Assembly (NCBI RefSeq): GCF_035984655.1
Contig: NZ_JAXCHT010000022.1
Coordinates: 16,806-80,805 of the forward strand
Source: Actimicrobium sp035984655
GTDB taxonomy: Bacteria; Pseudomonadota; Gammaproteobacteria; Burkholderiales; Burkholderiaceae_D
Length of the DNA stretch: 64,000 bases
Direction of reading: 5' to 3'
The notes under the pieces are model-generated. The model was not told the DNA's origin. It saw only the letters and a list, made by a program, of their open reading frames with translations, and did not search any database. The translations under genes and the position numbers were made by a program. Shown in pieces: positions 59,325-64,000 of this stretch (the first letter of the stretch is position 1; every line of letters starts with the position of its first letter).

Positions 59325-59759
59325 TCAGGACTTGGTCGCAAGTCCGACCCGCACAATGCCAAATTTCTTCGCTTCGGAAATCAGCTGGATGACGTCGTCG
59401 TAGCGGCTTTCCTTGTCACCCGAAATCATGACCGGCAGATCGGGATTGGCTTCGTGAATGGCGCGCAATTTCTGCAGTAAATCACTGCGGCTGCTCGCCG
59501 ATTCCGGCTTGGCGCCGCCGCTTTTCTGGCCGTTGATGCCGATGGTCGCGGCGGCGTCAGGCTTGAGCGAAATCTGAATGTACTCGGACGGAGGCAAGGA
59601 TGATTTTTCGGCCGTCGGCAAATTGATAACACCCGGATTCGTCAGCGGCGCCGCGACCATGAAGATCACCAACAATACCAGCATCACGTCAATGTACGGC
59701 ACGACATTGATCTCGGCCTTGAATTTGCGGCTGCGGTTGCTGCGTAACGAGGAGCTCAT
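59325..59759 (-). CDS. tolR: Tol-Pal system motor subunit TolR
   Basis: The 144-residue ExbD/TolR protein has the single membrane helix with the essential aspartate (NVVPYIDVMLVLLVIFMV), followed by a periplasmic domain (LPVMISGDKESRYDDVIQLI). With TolQ it converts proton flow into TolA movement. Confidence 0.97.
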   Translation of the reverse strand: MSSSLRSNRSRKFKAEINVVPYIDVMLVLLVIFMVAAPLTNPGVINLPTAEKSSLPPSEYIQISLKPDAAATIGINGQKSGGAKPESASSRSDLLQKLRAIHEANPDLPVMISGDKESRYDDVIQLISEAKKFGIVRVGLATKS

Positions 59760-59761
59760 GG

Positions 59762-60463
59762 TTAGCGCACCTGACGCTGGAGGATATTCGAGAACTCTTC
59801 GATGAAGCTTTCGAAACGAATTGCCAGGCGGTCGATGTCATGGGAAAAGCGGTTGTACGCAACGACCGCAGGAATCGCAGCGAACAGGCCGATGGCAGTT
59901 GCGACAAGCGCTTCGGCGATGCCGGGCGCCACCGCCGAAAGCGTAGCCTGTTGCACGTTGGCCAGGCCGCGAAAGGCATTCATGATGCCCCACACTGTAC
60001 CAAACAGGCCGACGTACGGCGACACCGATCCCACCGAGGCAAGAAATGACAGGTGCGATTCAAGGGCATCCATTTCGCGTTGATAGGCCGCCCGCATCGC
60101 CCGACGGGCGCCGTCGATCAACGGTGCACCGTCGCCGGAATTGCGTTGCGATGCCGATGCCTTGCCCTTGTTGAATTCACTCATGCCCGCAGCAAAAATG
60201 CGCTCCTGCGCACCGGTTTCGCCACCGGTGCGGCGGCGGTTCGACGCGGCATCCTGATACAGCGTATTGAGATCGCCACCGGCCCAGAAAGCGCGTTCGA
60301 ATTCTTCGGTCTGCGCGCGCGCGCTGCTGATCGCAAACATCTTGCGGAAAATGTAGGTCCAGCTCATCAGCGAAACGGTCATCAGCAGCGCCAGAACCAG
60401 CTGGACCAGGATGGACGCGTTGGTGATCAGCGCGAGGAAGGAAAGATCTTGAGTGACGGTCAT
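59762..60463 (-). CDS. tolQ: Tol-Pal system motor subunit TolQ
   Basis: The 233-residue MotA/ExbB-type protein has three membrane helices. Landmarks are ASILVQLVLALLMTVSLMSW, the loop RREMDALESH-like (here YQREMDALESHLSFLASVGS) and VGLFGTVWGIMNAF with GIAEALVATAIGLFAAIPAV. It heads the tolQRAB-pal-cpoB run. Confidence 0.97.
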   Translation of the reverse strand: MTVTQDLSFLALITNASILVQLVLALLMTVSLMSWTYIFRKMFAISSARAQTEEFERAFWAGGDLNTLYQDAASNRRRTGGETGAQERIFAAGMSEFNKGKASASQRNSGDGAPLIDGARRAMRAAYQREMDALESHLSFLASVGSVSPYVGLFGTVWGIMNAFRGLANVQQATLSAVAPGIAEALVATAIGLFAAIPAVVAYNRFSHDIDRLAIRFESFIEEFSNILQRQVR

Positions 60464-60525
60464 TGATTTTTTGTTGGTTGATACTGCTTATGCATTGAGA
60501 ATACGGTTCAGGGCGTTAAATCGGA

Positions 60526-60963
60526 TCAGGGTTGCAGACAATCGAGGACGCGGCGCGGGATACCATTTGGACGGAAGGTCGCGCAACTGACACAACCCAC
60601 TTTGATGCGCCCGACTGCCAGCAATTCCCGGCCTGCCGCAGAGCATCGCCATGCTTCTTGCAAAAATTGCACTGAGGCACGTCCGAGACGTTCGACCATG
60701 ACTGTCAGTTTCAGTTCATCGTCAAGTCGCGCCGGGGCATGATAGTCGACGCTGGTGCTCTTGACGACGAACATCACACCGTCCGTTTGCGTCAGCGTTG
60801 ATTGGGTGACGCCCAGTTCACGCAGCCATTCAGTGCGCGCCCGTTCGAAAAATTTCAGGTAGTTCGCGTAGAAGACGACGCCGCCGGCGTCGGTGTCCTC
60901 ATAGTAGACACGCACCGACCAGCTAAACGCACCTTCAGGAGCGGCTTGCGGCAATGCGCTCAT
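60526..60963 (-). CDS. ybgC: acyl-CoA thioesterase YbgC
   Basis: The 145-residue hot-dog-fold thioesterase has the motif YYEDTDAGGVVFYANYLKFF with its catalytic aspartate, and EWLRELGV. The family sits at the head of tol-pal operons. It hydrolyses short acyl-CoA esters and may link to membrane lipid synthesis. Confidence 0.95.
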   Translation of the reverse strand: MSALPQAAPEGAFSWSVRVYYEDTDAGGVVFYANYLKFFERARTEWLRELGVTQSTLTQTDGVMFVVKSTSVDYHAPARLDDELKLTVMVERLGRASVQFLQEAWRCSAAGRELLAVGRIKVGCVSCATFRPNGIPRRVLDCLQP

Positions 60964-60976
60964 CGGAATGCAATGT

Positions 60977-61726
60977 TCATGGATTGCGCTTGATCGTGAA
61001 CGGTGAGAATCCCTGGCAGGTCGGCATCATCTCGATGTAGTTGACGTTGACGTGGGCCGGCAGCGTCGCGATCCAGAACGCAGTGTCTGCGATATCGCCG
61101 GCGTTGAGCGGGACCGTGCCCTCGTACACTTTGGCGGCTGCGGCGTCGTCACCACGCATGCGGACATTGGAAAATTCGGTGCCGCCACACAGGCCCGGCG
61201 CAATATTGGTCGCCCGTACGCCGGTCCCGACCAGATCGGCGCGCAGATTGACGGTGAATTGATCGACGAACGCCTTCGTTGCGCCATACACATTGCCACC
61301 GGGGTAGGGATAGGCGCCGGCGGTCGAGCCGATGTTGATCACCGTGCCGCTGCCGCGCGCAACCATGGCCGGCAGCATCAGGCGCGTCATCGTGACCAGT
61401 CCCTTGCAATTGGTTTCGATCATGGTTTCCCAGTCCTCCAGCGAGGCTTGCTGGGCCGGCTCGACACCCAGCGCAAGTCCGGCATTGTTGATCAGGACGT
61501 CGATGTCGCGCCATGCATCGGGCAGGGAGGCAAGGGCGGCGGTAATTGACGCCTTGCTGGTGACATCCATTTCAACAGCGAGCAATTGCCCGCCCAGTTC
61601 AGCGCCCAGTGCATCGAGGCGCTCCTTGCGTCGACCCGTGGCAATGACCTTGTGACCATTACTGGCGAACTTGCGCGCCATTTCAGCCCCAAAGCCCGAG
61701 GTGGCGCCGGTAAGTAATACGATCAT
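60977..61726 (-). CDS. short-chain dehydrogenase, YdfG-like
   Basis: The 249-residue SDR has the cofactor motif LLTGATSGFGAEMARKF, NNAG in VLINNAGLALGVEPAQQAS, catalytic serine in INIGSTAGAYPYPGG and YGATK. These match the YdfG-type NADP-dependent 3-hydroxy acid dehydrogenases. AAAGGA precedes the ATG at 61726. The gene is 13 bases upstream of ybgC and could be co-transcribed with tol-pal. Confidence 0.92.
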   Translation of the reverse strand: MIVLLTGATSGFGAEMARKFASNGHKVIATGRRKERLDALGAELGGQLLAVEMDVTSKASITAALASLPDAWRDIDVLINNAGLALGVEPAQQASLEDWETMIETNCKGLVTMTRLMLPAMVARGSGTVINIGSTAGAYPYPGGNVYGATKAFVDQFTVNLRADLVGTGVRATNIAPGLCGGTEFSNVRMRGDDAAAAKVYEGTVPLNAGDIADTAFWIATLPAHVNVNYIEMMPTCQGFSPFTIKRNP

Positions 61727-61866
61727 GAGTTTTCCTTTACTGGAGGCTGGCTGAGAATGTGCAAAATTGTAGCCGAAAGCGCGGCCAGTGCCGCTGCGGT
61801 TATCCCTTGAATCACGGCGCGCCTTGCTCAATAGTCTGGGTTCCCTTACAATTTGGGACCATTTCG

Positions 61867-61970
61867 TCTCACGTGACTGGCGAAAACGCAGCCCGCATCG
61901 GGCTGCCAATAAGGTGGATACCACCGGGGAACGTGAGATTTCATTTAGCCGTTCGCCTGGGCAGCCCAAA
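61867..61970 (+). promoter_or_regulatory. ZTP (pfl) riboswitch upstream of glyA
   Basis: The leader has the conserved pfl/ZTP features in order: a perfect 8-base P1 helix (61867-61874 with 61931-61938), GTGACTGGCG just inside it, a GGTGG/CCACC helix followed by the hallmark ACCGGGGAACGTG, and a 3' GCCTGGGC that forms the pseudoknot. An additional 7-base stem at about 61888-61906 lies in the variable region. ZTP riboswitches sense ZMP/ZTP, a sign of folate shortage, and turn on one-carbon genes; glyA is a standard target. Confidence 0.9.
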
Positions 61971-62026
61971 AATGGAACGCACGAATGAGGCTGCCTGTCC
62001 GTTTCCATCGGCCCTCACTCGATCCA

Positions 62027-62043
62027 TGCAATATCGTATTGCA
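62027..62043 (+). promoter_or_regulatory. hairpin before the glyA ribosome site
   Basis: A perfect 7-base stem with a three-base loop lies about 13 bases upstream of the glyA GGAG. It could be part of the riboswitch expression platform or simply protect the leader. No T run follows, which points to translational rather than transcriptional control. Confidence 0.5.
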
Positions 62044-62065
62044 CGTTCATCGATTGGAGTATGTC

Positions 62066-63310
62066 ATGTTCAATAAAAATCTTACCCTCGCCAAGGTTGA
62101 CCCGGAACTGTGGTCAGCAATCCAGCTTGAAACCACCCGCCAGCAGGATCACATCGAGTTGATCGCTTCCGAGAACTACACGTCACCGGCGGTCATGGAG
62201 GCGCAGGGCTCGCAACTGACCAACAAATATGCCGAAGGCTATCCAGGCAAGCGCTATTACGGCGGTTGCGAATACGTCGACATGGCCGAAACCCTGGCAA
62301 TCAATCGGATCAAAGAGCTGTTTGGTGCAGAAGCTGCCAATGTGCAGCCGAACTCGGGCTCGCAGGCCAATCAGGGCGTCTTTTTTGCCGTGCTCAAGCC
62401 GGGCGATACGATCATGGGCATGTCGCTGGCCGAAGGTGGGCATTTGACGCACGGGATGCCATTGAACATGTCGGGCAAGTGGTTCAATGTTGTGTCGTAT
62501 GGTTTGAATGCTGCCGAAGAAATTGATTACGAAGCGATGGAGGCGCTAGCGCGCGAGAAAAAGCCAAAGCTGATCATCGCCGGCGCTTCGGCCTATTCAT
62601 TGCGCATCGACTTCGAACGTTTCGCAAGAATTGCGAAAGAGGTCGGTGCCTATTTCATGGTCGACATGGCGCATTACGCAGGCTTGATTGCAGCCGGGGT
62701 CTACCCCAATCCGGTGCCGCACGCGGATTTTGTGACGTCGACGACCCACAAATCCTTGCGCGGTCCACGTGGCGGCATCATTCTGATGAAGGCCGAGTTC
62801 GAGAAAATCATCAATTCGGCGATCTTCCCTGGTATCCAGGGCGGCCCACTGATGCACGTGATCGCAGGCAAGGCAGTGGCTTTCAAGGAAGCTTTGGCAC
62901 CTGAATTCAAGACGTATCAGGAGCAAGTCCTGAAGAACGCCGATGCCCTGGCCAAAGCATTGATCTCGCGCGGTTTGCGGATTGTGTCCGGTCGCACCGA
63001 GTCGCATGTGATGCTGGTCGATCTGCGCGCCAAGAACATCACCGGCAAGGAAGCCGAGGCCATTCTGGGTTCGGCGCACATGACATGCAACAAGAACGCC
63101 ATCCCGAACGATCCGGAAAAGCCGTTTGTGACGTCGGGTATCCGTTTGGGTAGCCCGGCGATGACAACACGTGGCTTTACCGAGATCGAAGCTACGCGGG
63201 TGGGGCATCTGATTGCGGATGTGCTGGATAATCCGCACGACGCTGCGACGATCGAGCGCGTCAAGGCGCAGGTTCAGGAAATGACGAAGGCCTTTCCTGT
63301 TTACGGCTGA
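62066..63310 (+). CDS. glyA: serine hydroxymethyltransferase
   Basis: GlyA interconverts serine and glycine with tetrahydrofolate, the main source of one-carbon units. The 414-residue PLP enzyme has IELIASENYTSPAVMEAQGS, NSGSQANQGVFFAVLKPGD, the PLP lysine in TSTTHKSLRGPRGG and the C-terminal TSGIRLGSPAMTTRGF. TTGGAG lies eight bases before the ATG at 62066. A ZTP riboswitch precedes it. nrdR follows after 45 bases. Confidence 0.98.
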   Translation: MFNKNLTLAKVDPELWSAIQLETTRQQDHIELIASENYTSPAVMEAQGSQLTNKYAEGYPGKRYYGGCEYVDMAETLAINRIKELFGAEAANVQPNSGSQANQGVFFAVLKPGDTIMGMSLAEGGHLTHGMPLNMSGKWFNVVSYGLNAAEEIDYEAMEALAREKKPKLIIAGASAYSLRIDFERFARIAKEVGAYFMVDMAHYAGLIAAGVYPNPVPHADFVTSTTHKSLRGPRGGIILMKAEFEKIINSAIFPGIQGGPLMHVIAGKAVAFKEALAPEFKTYQEQVLKNADALAKALISRGLRIVSGRTESHVMLVDLRAKNITGKEAEAILGSAHMTCNKNAIPNDPEKPFVTSGIRLGSPAMTTRGFTEIEATRVGHLIADVLDNPHDAATIERVKAQVQEMTKAFPVYG

Positions 63311-63355
63311 TAACGTGGAGCGCGCCGACGGTCATTCGCCTGGCGCGCGTGCAAG

Positions 63356-63829
63356 ATGAAATGCCCATTCTGCCAGCACGATGAAACACAAGTCCTCGAC
63401 ACCCGAGTGTCCGAGGAAGGTGACTCGATCCGCCGACGGCGGCGGTGCGCCAGTTGTGAAAAACGGTTTACGACATACGAACGCATCGAGCTGACCATGC
63501 CGGCGATCGTGAAGAAGAACGGTAGCCGAACGGACTTCGATTCTTCCAAACTGCGCGGCAGTCTGATGCTGGCGCTGCGCAAGAGACCGGTTTCTGCCGA
63601 GGCAGTTGACGCGGCAATCCATCGCATCGAGGAAAAAATCCGGTCCAGCGGCGAGCGTGAAATCATGTCGGGGCATATCGGCGAACTCGTCATGCGCGAA
63701 CTGCGTCGCCTCGACAAGATTGCCTATATTCGCTTTGCGTCGGTATACAAGAGTTTTGAAGATGTCACCGAATTTCAGGATGCAATCGCCGAGATCGGGC
63801 AGGAGCGCAAATCCGAAAAAAAACCGTAA
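63356..63829 (+). CDS. nrdR: ribonucleotide reductase repressor NrdR
   Basis: The 157-residue repressor has an N-terminal zinc ribbon (MKCPFCQHDETQVLDTR and RRRRCASCEKRF) and an ATP-cone domain (MPAIVKKNGSRTDFDSSKLR). It binds NrdR boxes in ribonucleotide reductase promoters. The glyA-nrdR order is common in betaproteobacteria. Confidence 0.97.
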   Translation: MKCPFCQHDETQVLDTRVSEEGDSIRRRRRCASCEKRFTTYERIELTMPAIVKKNGSRTDFDSSKLRGSLMLALRKRPVSAEAVDAAIHRIEEKIRSSGEREIMSGHIGELVMRELRRLDKIAYIRFASVYKSFEDVTEFQDAIAEIGQERKSEKKP

Positions 63830-64000
63830 TACGATTTATATTGATTGGTTGGCCGGAAACGCTTGCTAATCTTCAAGGGGCTTTGATATAGTTCGGCTCC
63901 CGTCAAAAGGCGGGCAAGAAGAGGTTGTGGTGCTGGTCGGTTTGTTGTCTGGTTTTGTTACGCGGTACGGTGCGAAATTGGGTAGCGAAAGGGGTTGACG
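63830..64000. other. region after nrdR at the window end
   Basis: The last 170 bases contain no complete gene that I can support. They are less GC-rich than the coding regions and probably form the upstream region of the next gene outside the window. A short CCCG/CGGG pairing near 63900-63915 is too weak to name. Confidence 0.4.

Noticed and set aside
63845..63875. Sigma-54-like promoter (TGGCC and TTGCT) near the window end
   Set aside because: The distance between the GG and GC elements is 12 rather than 10 bases, so it does not fit the consensus.

Overview
The window reads as chromosomal DNA of a GC-rich Gram-negative bacterium, most likely a betaproteobacterium of the Burkholderiales (Oxalobacteraceae-like). 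This is inferred from gene content and order (ybgC-tolQRAB-pal-cpoB, glyA-nrdR, a formate dehydrogenase island with DUF3305/DUF3306 genes, phaA-phaB, a bufferin operon); no database search was possible. Coding density is high. There is no CRISPR array, insertion sequence, prophage or rRNA. One tRNA (Lys, TTT) is present.

Layout. 1-8.0 kb: the start of an AidB-like acyl-CoA dehydrogenase, a Tat-exported protein, then dnaX-ybaB-recR and a class III CoA-transferase in a tightly overlapping run. dnaX carries a canonical -1 slippery heptamer that leads straight to a stop codon. A 46-residue membrane peptide, a CHRD lipoprotein and an alpha/beta hydrolase follow. 8.0-13.1 kb (minus strand): a membrane GGDEF cyclase, then an unusual three-gene cluster. 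It encodes a protein of five glycine-rich repeats with glutamine linkers, a free-standing prodomain-like protein, and a subtilisin-like protease whose own N-terminal region resembles that small protein. A strong hairpin separates the first gene from the other two. I consider this the best candidate for an undescribed system.

13.5-27.4 kb: a long formate dehydrogenase island. It holds a Mrp/ApbC iron-sulfur carrier, DUF3305, DUF3306, a 700-residue multi-cluster ferredoxin, a TorD-like chaperone, a Tat peptide, the molybdopterin catalytic subunit (Cys, not Sec), the Fe-S and cytochrome b subunits, small exported proteins, FdhD, and a tungstate-type ABC transporter (tupBCA). Together these make, mature, export and metallate a respiratory formate dehydrogenase that may use tungsten. 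27.7-31.9 kb: a histidine-kinase ATPase domain lacking its phosphoacceptor region, a fused PcaB-like/PcaD protein whose PcaB half has lost the superfamily signature, and two divergent CesT-like chaperone genes.

32-40 kb: an M13 metallopeptidase with HExxY in place of HExxH, divergent from a complete dipeptide ABC transporter (dppABCDF). 40.6-43.4 kb: phaA-phaB, a strong terminator and a DsbA-like protein. 43.6-46.1 kb: a bufferin operon with the DUF692 (MNIO) enzyme fused to its DUF2063 partner, followed by DoxX. 46.1-54.8 kb (minus strand): two unrecognised proteins, a YpfJ-type metallopeptidase, an AlkB-like dioxygenase, an S4 RNA-binding protein, a MAPEG protein, an S9 peptidase, an RMD1/YagE-like protein, exonuclease I and an ABM-domain protein. 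54.9-61.7 kb: two small plus-strand genes, tRNA-Lys and the complete Tol-Pal envelope operon, then an SDR. 61.8-64 kb: a ZTP (pfl) riboswitch upstream of glyA, then nrdR.
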